NCBI RefSeq assembly: GCF_007995095.1
Contig: NZ_VOPY01000002.1
Location: 124,001-188,000, forward strand
Reading direction: 5' to 3'
DNA: 64,000 nucleotides
Source of the DNA: Flavisphingopyxis soli
Lineage (GTDB): Bacteria > Pseudomonadota > Alphaproteobacteria > Sphingomonadales > Sphingomonadaceae
Position 1 is the first letter of the stretch. Each line of letters begins with the position of its first letter. Positions 9,342-17,752 of this stretch are shown piece by piece. The notes beneath the pieces were generated by a model. The model made no database searches. It was given only the letters and a program-made list of their open reading frames with translations, and was not told the DNA's origin. Made by a program: the position numbers and the translations under genes.

Positions 9342-9377
9342 GGCGCCCGTCGGACCTCGTCCGACGGGCGCCCTTTT
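9342..9377 (+). terminator. Rho-independent terminator after flagellin 1
   Basis: A perfect 14-bp stem GGCGCCCGTCGGAC / GTCCGACGGGCGCC with a CTC loop is followed by CTTTT. Confidence 0.95.
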
Positions 9378-9424
9378 GCGTCCTGCGACCTTTGTAAGCT
9401 ACAGAAATAGTTGCGATTTCGTTC

Positions 9425-9451
9425 TTAAGTGTTTCCCGTTGCAACCGTTAG
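9425..9451 (+). promoter_or_regulatory. Sigma-28 (FliA)-type promoter of flagellin 2
   Basis: TTAAG, a 14-bp spacer and ACCGTTAG. The downstream edge is 55 bp before the ATG, exactly the distance in flagellin 3. Confidence 0.65.
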
Positions 9452-9506
9452 CGGGTTCGAGGCTGCTAGAATACTGAGCCGCCGCAACAGTAAGAAGGAC
9501 CTACTC

Positions 9507-10394
9507 ATGACTGTAATTGGAACCAATGTTTCCGCCATGCGCGCGTCGACCGCTTCGTCACGCGCGGAAATGGGCCTATCGAAAGCGATCGAACGCCTGT
9601 CGACCGGTCAGCGCATCAACTCGGCCAGCGACGATGCTGCCGGCCTTGCCATCGCGACCCGGATGACTTCGGAAGTCCGCGGCCTCAATATGGCGATGCG
9701 CAATGCCAATGACGGCATCTCGCTCGCTCAGACCGCAGAAGGTGGTATGAACGAAGTCACCAACATGCTTCAGCGTATGCGTGAACTGGCTGTTCAGTCG
9801 GCCAACGGCACGTTGTCGGATGGCGATCGCACCAACCTGCAGGCCGAAGTTACGCAGCTGATCGGTCAGATCGGCGACATCTCGAGCCGGACTGATTTCA
9901 ACGGCGTCAAGCTGCTCAACGGCAGCAATGCTTCGGTCGCAATCCAGACCGGTTCGAAAGCTGGCGAGAGCGTTAGCGTTTCCCTGACGAGCGTTGCGGC
10001 TGCCGATCTGAAGCAGTTCAAGGTTGACGGCGTCACCCAGGAGACCTTCAAGGCTGCCGATACTACGACCGACGTTGATGCCAAGGTCTCCAACATCAAC
10101 ATCTCTTATGGTGTCGGCGCTCAGGCCGCCCTGGGCATTCTCGACGCCGCACTCAACACGGTGACGACGGCCCAGGCCAACCTCGGTGCTTCGCAGAACC
10201 GTCTGCAGGCAACCGTCAGCAGCCTGACCGACCGCGTCACGAACATCTCGGAATCGCGTTCGCGCATCCAGGACGCCGACTTCTCGGCCGAATCGACGCA
10301 GCTCGCGAAGTTCCAGATCCTCAACCAGGCATCGACCGCGATGCTGGCGCAGGCCAACCAGAGCCAGCAGGGCGTTCTCAGCCTGCTGCGTTAA
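9507..10394 (+). CDS. fliC2: Flagellin (copy 2 of 3)
   Basis: This 295-residue filament protein is near-identical to copy 3 at both ends but has its own central segment of about 55 residues ([15 protein letters not shown] onward, including a [13 protein letters not shown] stretch), so it should expose a different surface. ATG 9507 is preceded by AAGAAGGACC. The upstream leader (CCGCAACAGTAAGAAGGACCT) and the downstream terminator region are nearly identical to those of copy 3, showing that the duplication unit included flanking regulatory DNA. Confidence 0.97.
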   Translation: MTVIGTNVSAMRASTASSRAEMGLSKAIERLSTGQRINSASDDAAGLAIATRMTSEVRGLNMAMRNANDGISLAQTAEGGMNEVTNMLQRMRELAVQSANGTLSDGDRTNLQAEVTQLIGQIGDISSRTDFNGVKLLNGSNASVAIQTGSKAGESVSVSLTSVAAADLKQFKVDGVTQETFKAADTTTDVDAKVSNINISYGVGAQAALGILDAALNTVTTAQANLGASQNRLQATVSSLTDRVTNISESRSRIQDADFSAESTQLAKFQILNQASTAMLAQANQSQQGVLSLLR

Positions 10395-10440
10395 TCCCCC
10401 TGGCGCGATGGGCGGTGTCCATCGTGCCAACGACCAGAAG

Positions 10441-10472
10441 CGCCCGTCCGGATATCTCCGGCGGGCGTTTTT
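10441..10472 (+). terminator. Rho-independent terminator after flagellin 2
   Basis: CGCCCGTCCGGA / TCCGGCGGGCG hairpin followed by TTTTT. The same structure and its flank GATGGGCGGTGTCCATCGTG recur after flagellin 3. Confidence 0.92.
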
Positions 10473-10534
10473 GCGTTCGGTCCGGCGCACACGCGGATCG
10501 GTTAACACATGTTAAAGCGTGGCATGCAAATCGC

Positions 10535-10561
10535 TTAAGCGAACGATCGTACCGCCGTTAA
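10535..10561 (+). promoter_or_regulatory. Sigma-28 (FliA)-type promoter of flagellin 3
   Basis: TTAAG, a 14-bp spacer and GCCGTTAA, the best version of the shared motif (identical boxes occur before motA). It ends 55 bp before ATG 10617. A weaker sigma-54-like sequence overlaps its upstream edge at 10520-10535. Confidence 0.75.
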
Positions 10562-10616
10562 TCCCTTCGAGGCGGCTGAAAAGTTGAGCTGCCGCAACAG
10601 TAAGAAGGACCTAGCC

Positions 10617-11447
10617 ATGACTGTAATTGGAACCAACATCTCCGCCATGCGCGCGTCGACCGCTTCGTCACGCGCCGAAATGGGCCTGTCGAAGGCGATC
10701 GAACGCCTGTCGACCGGTCAGCGCATCAACTCGGCCAGCGACGATGCCGCCGGCCTCGCCATCGCGACCCGGATGACCTCGGAAGTCCGCGGTCTCAACA
10801 TGGCGATGCGCAATGCCAATGACGGCATCTCGCTCGCTCAGACCGCCGAAGGCGGCATGAACGAAATCACCAACATGCTTCAGCGTATGCGTGAACTGTC
10901 GGTCCAGTCGGCCAACGGCACGCTCTCGTCTGGTGATCGCACCAACCTGCAGGCCGAAGTCACGCAGCTGATCGGTCAGATCGGCGATATTTCGGGCCGG
11001 ACCGATTTCAACGGCGTCAAGCTGCTCAACGGCACCAATGCTTCGGTCGCGATCCAGACCGGTTCGAAGGCTGGCGAGAGCGTGACGATCACGCTTGCTA
11101 ACGTTCAGGCCAGTGCACTGACCGACGGGACGACTGCAGTGTCGGCAATCGACATCAGCACCAAGGCAGGCGCCGATCTCGCGCTGTCTTCGCTCGATGC
11201 CGCGCTCAACACGGTGACGACGGCGCAGGCCAACCTCGGTGCCTCGCAGAACCGTCTGCAGGCGACCGTCAGCAGCCTGACCGACCGCGTCACGAACATC
11301 TCGGAATCACGTTCGCGCATCCAGGACGCCGACTTCTCGGCCGAATCGACGCAGCTCGCGAAGTTCCAGATCCTCAACCAGGCATCGACCGCGATGCTGG
11401 CGCAGGCCAACCAGAGCCAGCAGGGCGTTCTCAGCCTGCTGCGTTAA
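10617..11447 (+). CDS. fliC3: Flagellin (copy 3 of 3)
   Basis: This 276-residue flagellin is a visible mosaic. The first 85 or so residues, the KLLNG...TGSKAGES segment and the last 75 or so residues follow copy 2. The [17 protein letters not shown]...ISGRTDF segment and the central [16 protein letters not shown]... segment follow copy 1. This pattern indicates repeated gene conversion among the tandem copies. It has its own promoter and terminator, so the three genes are probably monocistronic. Confidence 0.97.
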   Translation: MTVIGTNISAMRASTASSRAEMGLSKAIERLSTGQRINSASDDAAGLAIATRMTSEVRGLNMAMRNANDGISLAQTAEGGMNEITNMLQRMRELSVQSANGTLSSGDRTNLQAEVTQLIGQIGDISGRTDFNGVKLLNGTNASVAIQTGSKAGESVTITLANVQASALTDGTTAVSAIDISTKAGADLALSSLDAALNTVTTAQANLGASQNRLQATVSSLTDRVTNISESRSRIQDADFSAESTQLAKFQILNQASTAMLAQANQSQQGVLSLLR

Positions 11448-11493
11448 TCCCCCCGGCGCGATGGGCGGTGTCCATCGTGCCAACGACCAGAAG

Positions 11494-11525
11494 CGCCCGT
11501 CCGGAAAATTCCGGCGGGCGTTTTT
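11494..11525 (+). terminator. Rho-independent terminator after flagellin 3
   Basis: CGCCCGTCCGGAA / TTCCGGCGGGCG hairpin followed by TTTTT; a near copy of the terminator of flagellin 2. Confidence 0.93.
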
Positions 11526-11569
11526 GCGTTGATGGACAGGGAAAAGCAGGCGTAGCGGCCGGGCCGCGT

Positions 11570-12298
11570 TTAGTGGTGCTGACCGCCGAGCTTCTTGCGC
11601 ATGGAATCGAGCGCGCCCTTCTTGATCTGGCAGACGCGTGCCGATGACACGCCCAGCACCGCGCCGATCTCCTCGAGGTTGAGCTCCTCGACGAAGAACA
11701 GTTGCAGTACCAGCTGCTCGCGCTCGCTCAGCGTGCCGATCCCGGCCTGAACCAGCTCGGCGAGCTGTTCCCGTTCGAGCGCGACGTCGGCGCCTTCGAC
11801 TTCGGATGCGAACCAGATGCTGTGTTCCGAATAAACCTCGTCCATCGATTCCATCTGGACGTCGGCGGCCTGGTCGAGCCGGTGGAGGAAGTCGCCCTGT
11901 TCCATGCCCAGTTCTTCGGCGAGTTCGGCCTGCGTGGGGTTGCGGCCGATACGTTTCATCAGCGTGTCCTGCGCCTTGCGCAGCTGTTTGCGAAAATCGA
12001 GCGCCGACCGGCACATGTTGCTGTGCGCGCGCAGCTGGTCGATCATCGCCCCGCGGATGCGCGTGCCGGCATAGGTCGAAAACTGGTGCCCCTGGTCCTC
12101 GTAGCGGCGCGCGGCCTCGATGAGGGCGACCATGCCGATCTGGATCAAGTCCTCGACCTCGATCGTCGCGGGCGACCGGCCGGCGACGTGCCAGGCGATC
12201 TTGCGGACCAGCGGGATATGATCCTCGATCAGCTGCTGCGGACGCTGACGTGCCGGGACGCGATCATAGGTGAGGGCGTGGCTGGTTTGGAAGTTCAT
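11570..12298 (-). CDS. fliA: Flagellar sigma factor FliA (sigma-28)
   Basis: FliA directs RNA polymerase to late flagellar genes and is held inactive by FlgM until the hook is complete. The 242-residue protein has sigma region 2 (IEVEDLIQIGMVALIEAARRYE, split around residue 50, and FSTYAGTRIRGAMIDQLR), region 3 and a region 4 helix-turn-helix (LNLEEIGAVLGVSSARVCQI). AAAGGAG lies 8 bp before ATG 12298. It is the third gene of the sltF-flhA-fliA operon. Five candidate target promoters are listed in this annotation. Confidence 0.95.
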   Translation of the reverse strand: MNFQTSHALTYDRVPARQRPQQLIEDHIPLVRKIAWHVAGRSPATIEVEDLIQIGMVALIEAARRYEDQGHQFSTYAGTRIRGAMIDQLRAHSNMCRSALDFRKQLRKAQDTLMKRIGRNPTQAELAEELGMEQGDFLHRLDQAADVQMESMDEVYSEHSIWFASEVEGADVALEREQLAELVQAGIGTLSEREQLVLQLFFVEELNLEEIGAVLGVSSARVCQIKKGALDSMRKKLGGQHH

Positions 12299-12311
12299 GA
12301 CCGCGCTCCTT

Positions 12312-14426
12312 TCATAGCTGGGTGAAGTTGTGCTGGGCCTGCGCCACCGGTGGCGGCGTATCCTTGCCGCCTACGGTCGCGATGACCTCGACCGGCTTGT
12401 CGTCGGGCAGTTCGCGGAACGACAGCACCGGAGTATCGGGGAAGCGTGGTCGCAGCAGGTCGGACAGTGCCTTGCGAGCCGCTGGCGAGGTGACGAGCGC
12501 GAAGTTCTGCTGGCGCAGCATCAGCCGCTGGCTCGATTCCTCAATCGCGGTCAGGATGCGCTGGCCGAGGCCGGGCTCGATCGGGAAGCTTGCATCGCCC
12601 GCGACCTTGATCGACTGGCCGATCAGACTTTCGAGTTCGGGGTCGAGCGTGACGACGGGAAGCGGCATGCTGACCGGGACGAGCGCCTGGATGATGATCG
12701 ACCCGATCCGCTGGCGGACGCGTTCGACAATCGTCGGGATATCGCCGGTGCCGTCGCCGGTGGCTTCGACCATCGCCGAACAAAGTCGGCGGAAGTCTCG
12801 CAGCGGCACGCCTTCGATTAGCAGCGCGCGGCAGATTGCCGAGACCGCGAACAGCGACAACGGCTTGGGAGTGAGGCCGTCGACCAGCTCGGGCGCACGG
12901 TCCTTGAGCGCATCGAGCAGCATCTTGGTCTCGTCCATGCCGAACAGCTGCGCGGCATTGAGGCGGATCATGTGGTTGAGGTGCGTCGCCAGTACGGTCG
13001 AGGCATCGACCACGGTATAGCCCGATACGATCGCTTCGGGCCGCTTGTCGGGCGATATCCAGATCGCATCCATGCCAAAGGTTGGATCCTTGCAGGCGCG
13101 ACCGGGAATCTGTTCGTCGATGTCGCCACTGTCGATCGCAAGCATGTCTTCGGGCCAGATGATCCCCTCGGCGATCACCGTACCGCCGATCGTGATGCGA
13201 TAGGCATTGGGGTCGAGCGCCAGGTCGTCCTTGATGCGGACCAGCGGGATGACAAAGCCGAGGTCTTTCGACAGCTGTTTGCGAATGCCGGTAACGCGCT
13301 TCATCAGCGGCGCATCGCGTCGTTCGTCGACGAGCGGGGTGAGCGCATAGCCGACCTCGACACCGAGCACGGCCTCGTCGGACACGTCGCGCCAGTTGAT
13401 GACGCTGGGATTGACTGGCGGTTCGTTGGCGCTCTCGTCGACTTCGGCGACGGGGCGCGAGAAGCGCCAGGCGAAATAGCTCGCCACGCCGGCGGCGGGC
13501 AGGATGATGAAGTGCGGCATGCCCGGAAGCACGCCGAGGATGGCGAGGATCACCGCGACGGGCATCCAGGCCTTGGCCGATCCGAACTGCGATGCGATCT
13601 GGCCGGGCAGATCGAATGGCGAGGCGACCCGGGTGACGATTGCCGCGGCGGCGATCGAGAGCAACAGGGCAGGGACCTGGGCGACGAGCGCGTCACCGAT
13701 GGCGAGCATCGTATAGGTCGATGCCGCTTCGCCGATTGACAGGCCGTGGCTGGTGACGCCGAGGACGATACCGCCGAAGATGTTGATCACGAGGATGAGA
13801 ACGCCGGCGATCGCGTCGCCTTTGACGAACTTGCTGGCGCCGTCCATCGAACCGTAGAAATCGGCTTCGGTGGCGACGTCGACGCGGCGCTGCTTGGCTT
13901 CTTCGGGGGTGATCAGCCCGGCGCCGAGATCGGCGTCGATCGCCATCTGCTTGCCGGGAAGTGCGTCGAGCGTGAAGCGCGCCGAAACTTCGGACACGCG
14001 CCCCGCGCCCTTGGTGATGACGACCATGTTGATGATCATCAGGATGGCAAAGACGAACAGGCCGACGACATAGTCGCCGCCGATCAGCATGCTGCCGAAC
14101 GCTTCGATGACGTGGCCGGCCGCGTCGCCGCCTTCATGGCCCTGGACCAGCACGACGCGCGTCGAGGCGACGTTGAGGCCGAGGCGCAACAATGTCGCGA
14201 ACAGCAACACCGTCGGGAAGCTCGAAAAATCGAGCGGCTTGGACGCGTTCAACGCGACCATCAGCACCGCGAGCGAGATCATGATATTGGTGATGAAACC
14301 GATATCGAGGATGAACGCCGGGACGGGCAGCACGAGGAACACCACGAGCAACAGGGTGGCGAGCGGCAACAGCGCTGAACGGACATCGAACATGGCGCTG
14401 GGCGCTTTGACGGCGGGGGTGGTCAT
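12312..14426 (-). CDS. flhA: Flagellar export gate protein FlhA
   Basis: FlhA forms the nonameric cytoplasmic ring and proton-driven membrane gate of the flagellar type III export system. The 704-residue product has about eight N-terminal transmembrane helices, the family signature around LRLGLNVASTRVVL, the FHIPEP-type loop region with ALPGKQMAIDADLGAGLI, and a large soluble C-terminal domain that docks FliJ and chaperones. Length is normal (about 690-700). It lies 8 bp downstream of the transglycosylase gene and 13 bp before fliA. Confidence 0.97.
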   Translation of the reverse strand: MTTPAVKAPSAMFDVRSALLPLATLLLVVFLVLPVPAFILDIGFITNIMISLAVLMVALNASKPLDFSSFPTVLLFATLLRLGLNVASTRVVLVQGHEGGDAAGHVIEAFGSMLIGGDYVVGLFVFAILMIINMVVITKGAGRVSEVSARFTLDALPGKQMAIDADLGAGLITPEEAKQRRVDVATEADFYGSMDGASKFVKGDAIAGVLILVINIFGGIVLGVTSHGLSIGEAASTYTMLAIGDALVAQVPALLLSIAAAAIVTRVASPFDLPGQIASQFGSAKAWMPVAVILAILGVLPGMPHFIILPAAGVASYFAWRFSRPVAEVDESANEPPVNPSVINWRDVSDEAVLGVEVGYALTPLVDERRDAPLMKRVTGIRKQLSKDLGFVIPLVRIKDDLALDPNAYRITIGGTVIAEGIIWPEDMLAIDSGDIDEQIPGRACKDPTFGMDAIWISPDKRPEAIVSGYTVVDASTVLATHLNHMIRLNAAQLFGMDETKMLLDALKDRAPELVDGLTPKPLSLFAVSAICRALLIEGVPLRDFRRLCSAMVEATGDGTGDIPTIVERVRQRIGSIIIQALVPVSMPLPVVTLDPELESLIGQSIKVAGDASFPIEPGLGQRILTAIEESSQRLMLRQQNFALVTSPAARKALSDLLRPRFPDTPVLSFRELPDDKPVEVIATVGGKDTPPPVAQAQHNFTQL

Positions 14427-14434
14427 AATAAGGG

Positions 14435-15232
14435 TCAGGCTCCCATCGACGCGAGCAGCATGTAGGCAAGCCGCGCGTTGTTGTTCTTGTTGAGGTCGGT
14501 GTTGGCAGGCGTGCTGCGCTGCGCGGCAAGCCGCAGGTAATCGGCAGGCTGGACGAACGGCATGTCCTTGCCGCCCGGCCGATCCTTGCCGCCCGACGGC
14601 AATGCGGCGCCGTCGCCAAGCTTGGCGGCGAAGCGATCGCGGATCTCGTCGAAGCTGCGTGCGCGGCCACCGGGGGCATAGAAGATCGAGCGGTTGGCCT
14701 GCGCCGCCTTGGCAAATAGCGGCGCGGCAGGCGCATCGGGGTCGGCGGCGTGAGCGGCGAGGAACTTGTGCGCGCCGCCGGCGCCTAGGAAATGGGCGAG
14801 GTAGAGATCGACCGGCGCCATCTGGCGATCGAGACGCTGTTCGAGATAGTCGCGATTGTCGGCGGCGAATTCGCCCGCCATCGCGGCGGCGGCCTCGGGA
14901 TTGCGACGCAGATCGAGGATCGCGCGGCGCATCTCGGGGTCGGCAACCTGGTAGCGGCCGCGCGAATCGCGCTGGATCGCGCCTGCGGCCCAGTCCATGC
15001 CGTGGTTGGCGCCATGCTGGTCGACAACTGCGAGCCAGCTCTGGCTGACGAACTGGTAAAGGCCGGTCGCCGAGCTGGTCGGCGCCTTGGCGTTGGGGTT
15101 GAGGCCGCTTTCAATGCGTGCCTGACCCATCAGATAATCGAAATCGATCCCCGTCCGCTGGGCGGACTGCGCGATGGCGCGGGTAATTCGGTCGACGCCT
15201 CCGCTCGCGGAGGGATTGAGTTGCGATGGCAT
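14435..15232 (-). CDS. sltF: Flagellar lytic transglycosylase, SltF-like
   Basis: The N-terminal half of this 265-residue protein is a transglycosylase SLT domain with the catalytic Glu in ARIESGLNPNA (about residues 38-48), followed by SSATGLYQFVSQSWL. The C-terminal part is unrelated, disordered and ends in a short helix. Rhodobacter SltF is a comparable dedicated flagellar muramidase that partners a FlgJ lacking the enzyme domain, and the FlgJ encoded here (23608-23901) does lack it. No clear signal peptide is seen, so export by the flagellar system or another route is inferred. AGGAG precedes ATG 15232, and a perfect sigma-54 promoter lies just upstream. Confidence 0.82.
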   Translation of the reverse strand: MPSQLNPSASGGVDRITRAIAQSAQRTGIDFDYLMGQARIESGLNPNAKAPTSSATGLYQFVSQSWLAVVDQHGANHGMDWAAGAIQRDSRGRYQVADPEMRRAILDLRRNPEAAAAMAGEFAADNRDYLEQRLDRQMAPVDLYLAHFLGAGGAHKFLAAHAADPDAPAAPLFAKAAQANRSIFYAPGGRARSFDEIRDRFAAKLGDGAALPSGGKDRPGGKDMPFVQPADYLRLAAQRSTPANTDLNKNNNARLAYMLLASMGA

Positions 15233-15261
15233 GTGCCGTCTCCTGGTTTCATCAGGAGATT

Positions 15262-15277
15262 AGCAAGACTCGTGCCA
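15262..15277 (-). promoter_or_regulatory. Sigma-54 promoter of sltF-flhA-fliA
   Basis: On the minus strand TGGCACGAGTCTTGCT is a perfect TGGCACG-N4-TTGCT site, about 30 bp before the sltF ATG. Confidence 0.9.
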
Positions 15278-15300
15278 GTTTGAGCAGTTGGGGAGCTGGT

Positions 15301-15600
15301 TCAGCCGACCGCGACGCGCGGGCCATAGCTGAGCTGTTCGCTTTCGCAGCCGAGCAAGGCAAGCCTGCGACGCGTGTTGTCGGTGAGGATGCGCAGGCGA
15401 TAGGCGGCGGCTTGCGACAATTTGTCGACCCGCTCGAGCGCTTCGCGCTTTTCCTGGCTGGCGTAGAGCGCCGGCGTGTCGCGCAGCTCCTCAAGCAGCG
15501 CTGCGAGCGCGGTCGTCGCGCTCATGATTTCCTGGGCATCGCCGTCGTCGAGCGCCGAAATCAGACGTTCCTGGACGGCATGGATCTGATCAAGTCGCAT
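15301..15600 (-). CDS. FlgN-like flagellar export chaperone (tentative)
   Basis: This 99-residue protein is helical and charged, with a heptad-like pattern through LLEELRDTPALY and KREALERVDKLSQAAAYRLRIL. It follows flgM by 4 bp, the usual place of FlgN, the chaperone for hook-filament junction proteins FlgK and FlgL. Sequence similarity to FlgN is not obvious by eye, so the name rests on size, helicity and synteny. The start could be ATG 15600 or GTG 15603. The downstream gene has its own promoter. Confidence 0.55.
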   Translation of the reverse strand: MRLDQIHAVQERLISALDDGDAQEIMSATTALAALLEELRDTPALYASQEKREALERVDKLSQAAAYRLRILTDNTRRRLALLGCESEQLSYGPRVAVG

Positions 15601-15604
15601 CACG

Positions 15605-15883
15605 TCAGACTTCGCCGAAGAGGTCGAGGGCTATCATCTTCTGCGCCAGCTGCTGCGGATCGATGAGGTAGCTCCCGTCGGCGATGGCGGCGCGGATATT
15701 GTCGACCTTCGCTTGGTCGATCGGCGCGCCTTCGCCTGCGAGGACCGACGCATCCGACTGGCGGATCGCGGTTTCGTCATGGCTCGCGCGGACTCGGCTG
15801 ATGGCCGATACGGCGCCGGTGCTGCCGCTGCGAATAGCTGCGGTGGAGGCCGGGCTATAGCTGTTGGGTCGCTCGATTTTCAT
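15605..15883 (-). CDS. flgM: Anti-sigma-28 factor FlgM
   Basis: FlgM binds and inhibits FliA and is exported through the finished hook to release it. The 92-residue protein has a disordered N-terminus and the conserved C-terminal sigma-binding motif IDQAKVDNIRAAIADGSYLI followed by DPQQLAQKMI. AGAGG lies 6 bp before ATG 15883. A sigma-28-type promoter immediately upstream suggests the usual negative feedback. Read-through from the flgA promoter is also likely. Confidence 0.92.
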   Translation of the reverse strand: MKIERPNSYSPASTAAIRSGSTGAVSAISRVRASHDETAIRQSDASVLAGEGAPIDQAKVDNIRAAIADGSYLIDPQQLAQKMIALDLFGEV

Positions 15884-15911
15884 GATTACCTCTTTTATCT
15901 TGTCGCTACCG

Positions 15912-15938
15912 GTAACGGCAGGGCGCGACCGATCTTAA
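15912..15938 (-). promoter_or_regulatory. Sigma-28 (FliA)-type promoter of flgM
   Basis: On the minus strand TTAAG, a 14-bp spacer and GCCGTTAC. It ends 28 bp before the flgM ATG and is the only minus-strand member of the five-site set. Confidence 0.75.
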
Positions 15939-15979
15939 ATCTTTTTGTTCGCACGCCATTAAAGCGCTGCCGACCGTCG

Positions 15980-16504
15980 TCAAAAGCCCGGCACCGTGAC
16001 TTCGCCGATGCCCGTGACTTTCGCCAGGATCGGCTTGGCCGAGCGGTTCTCTCGCACCGAGACCATGTCGCCGACCTTGGCGGTGGCGTCGGCAATCATC
16101 GTGCGCGACAGGGTAAAGCCCGCGCCCTCGACGGTCAGGCGTACGGCCTGGCCGCGTGTGACCGCGGGAGTGTCGGCGGCGGCAGTCTGATTGTTCCCGC
16201 CAGAACCTGGCTGGCTTGCGCCGAGCAGCAGCGGAACGCGAATGGCCCAGCCGACGGCTTCGCAGCGCACGACTGCGGCACCCATGACGGGTCCCGATAC
16301 GGTCGCGGCGGTCGGACATGGCTTTAACTTGAGGCGGCGATCGATCGGCGCGCGTGCACCGCCGGGCTGGCCGATTTCGGCGCCCATGCTCGCTGCGACT
16401 GCGACGTCGAGTTCGGCCAGGTCCTGGAACGAGGCGGCGAAGGCGGGCCCGGTAGCAAGCAGCGCGATCACGGCAATACTGCCGGAAATGCTGGAACGGA
16501 TCAT
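15980..16504 (-). CDS. flgA: Flagellar P-ring assembly chaperone FlgA
   Basis: FlgA is the periplasmic chaperone for P-ring protein FlgI. The 174-residue product has a signal peptide (IAVIALLATGPAFA, cleavage near residue 26) and a C-terminal SAF-type domain with RGQAVRLTVEGAGFTLSR and GDMVSVRENRSAKPI. I chose ATG 16504, which has GAGGG 9 bp upstream; an in-frame ATG at 16519 overlaps that ribosome-binding site. It lies downstream of a perfect sigma-54 promoter and 96 bp before flgM. Confidence 0.9.
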   Translation of the reverse strand: MIRSSISGSIAVIALLATGPAFAASFQDLAELDVAVAASMGAEIGQPGGARAPIDRRLKLKPCPTAATVSGPVMGAAVVRCEAVGWAIRVPLLLGASQPGSGGNNQTAAADTPAVTRGQAVRLTVEGAGFTLSRTMIADATAKVGDMVSVRENRSAKPILAKVTGIGEVTVPGF

Positions 16505-16544
16505 GGTTTCTACCCTCATTCAGATATGGTTCTGTCCAATTCTA

Positions 16545-16560
16545 AGCAAAGGTCGTGCCA
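16545..16560 (-). promoter_or_regulatory. Sigma-54 promoter of flgA(-flgM-flgN)
   Basis: On the minus strand TGGCACGACCTTTGCT, a perfect sigma-54 site. It sits just past the stop of the motB-like gene and about 41 bp before the flgA ATG. Confidence 0.9.
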
Positions 16561-16565
16561 GCTCG

Positions 16566-17009
16566 TCATTCTCCGATCGAAATCGCGATATCGGGGGCGC
16601 CGACACGCACATGCGGCAGCTGTGGCTCGATCTTGTCCTCGGGGTAGCCCGATGCTTCGAGCGCATAGATGATCGCCGCAGTCCGTGCGGCCGCCTGCTC
16701 CCAGCCGTTCATTCGTCCACCTGGCCCCGGCGCGTCGATCGCGACGCCAACCGCAAGGCGCCGTTCTTTGGCCCGCTCGGCGAGACCGTTGAGCCAGACC
16801 TTGCCGCGCGTCGAGACGCGCGCTTCGTTGGGCGGGAAGATTTCGGCGAGCGCGACCGAGACGACTTCGCGGTATTCCTCGGGGTCGTTGGGCTTGATCG
16901 CCACCGAGGCCCGGGCCTCGCGCTGATCGAGCTGGCCGATCAACGCGACCGACCCGAGCAGGATCAGTGTCAGGTCGACAAAGCCGAACATCGAGCGAGA
17001 TGCGCTCAT
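16566..17009 (-). CDS. MotB/ExbD-like stator-type protein, divergent
   Basis: This 147-residue protein has one N-terminal membrane helix, FVDLTLILLGSVALIGQL, with an Asp at residue 12 where MotB and ExbD have their proton-carrying Asp. A compact C-terminal domain follows the OmpA-like layout (LNGLAERAKERRLAV... then QAAARTAAIIYALEASGYPEDKI) but lacks the GHTD-type peptidoglycan-binding residues seen in the canonical MotB of this window. It overlaps the upstream motA-like gene by 4 bp. Its role is inferred to be an accessory ion-conducting stator or energising unit linked to the flagellum. Confidence 0.65.
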   Translation of the reverse strand: MSASRSMFGFVDLTLILLGSVALIGQLDQREARASVAIKPNDPEEYREVVSVALAEIFPPNEARVSTRGKVWLNGLAERAKERRLAVGVAIDAPGPGGRMNGWEQAAARTAAIIYALEASGYPEDKIEPQLPHVRVGAPDIAISIGE

Positions 17010-17734
17010 CGCGCGTGCGCCCTGTGCGCGTGCGGCATCACATAGACGACCGAGTCATCGGGATTGCTGGCGGGATTGCTGGTCGAGTTATCGGCGGGTC
17101 TTTCGCGATATTCGTCGCGCGCCACCTCGAGCAGGCGGTCACCGATGTCGCTTTGCCATGCGGCGTCCTGGGCGCCGAACAGCGCGAGCCGCCGCGCGAT
17201 CGGCCCGGCGATCAGGTGCGCGAAGACGAGGCCGTAGAGACTGGTGAGCAGGCACAGCGCCATCGCCGCGCCGACTCCGGCAACGCTTTCCATGCGCGCG
17301 AAAATCTGGACGAGGCCGACGACGGTGCCGAGCATCCCCAATGCAGGGGCGGCATCGGCGATGTCGTTCCAGACCTGGATCGCGCGTGCGCGCCTCGCCT
17401 CATGGGCGTCGAGCAACCGTGCAACCGCGCGGGCGAGCGCGTCATATCCCTTGGTGTTCGACATCAGCTCGCCGACATCGTGCGTGAAGGTGCAGCTCGG
17501 GGGTCCGCGATCGGCGCAGCCGATGCCGCGTCGCTTGACGATATCTTCGACGATCAGCGTCGCGAGCCGGGCCTGCTCACCCTCGCCGCGGCGACGAAAC
17601 AGGCGCGGCAAGCTGGCAAAACCGATCGCCAGCCCGCCTGCGCCGTTCTGGATCGCCGCGATCAAGAGGCAGCCCAGGCCGACCAGCGCAAGCGCCGCAG
17701 GATCGAAATATTGGCTGATTTCCATGGCCATCAT
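17006..17734 (-). CDS. MotA/TolQ/ExbB-family proton channel protein, divergent
   Basis: This 242-residue protein has an N-terminal membrane helix and a C-terminal pair of helices carrying the MotA/TolQ/ExbB signature: APALGMLGTVVGLVQIF followed by MALCLLTSLYGLVFAHLIAGP. The large cytoplasmic loop contains a Cys-containing segment (GCADRGPPSCTF) not usual for MotA. A His/Asp-rich tail ends the protein. It pairs with the overlapping MotB-like gene, and both sit between flgA and flgB. It is distinct from the canonical motA at 26229. The start is uncertain among three close ATGs (17734, 17731, 17725). Confidence 0.7.
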   Translation of the reverse strand: MMAMEISQYFDPAALALVGLGCLLIAAIQNGAGGLAIGFASLPRLFRRRGEGEQARLATLIVEDIVKRRGIGCADRGPPSCTFTHDVGELMSNTKGYDALARAVARLLDAHEARRARAIQVWNDIADAAPALGMLGTVVGLVQIFARMESVAGVGAAMALCLLTSLYGLVFAHLIAGPIARRLALFGAQDAAWQSDIGDRLLEVARDEYRERPADNSTSNPASNPDDSVVYVMPHAHRAHAR

Positions 17735-17752
17735 GCGCCGACGGCGGGAGCA

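Noticed and set aside
10520-10535. Sigma-54-like sequence TGGCATGCAAATCGCT before flagellin 3
   Set aside because: Two mismatches at conserved positions (A-C-G and TTGC parts), and it overlaps the better supported sigma-28-type promoter shared with four other genes.
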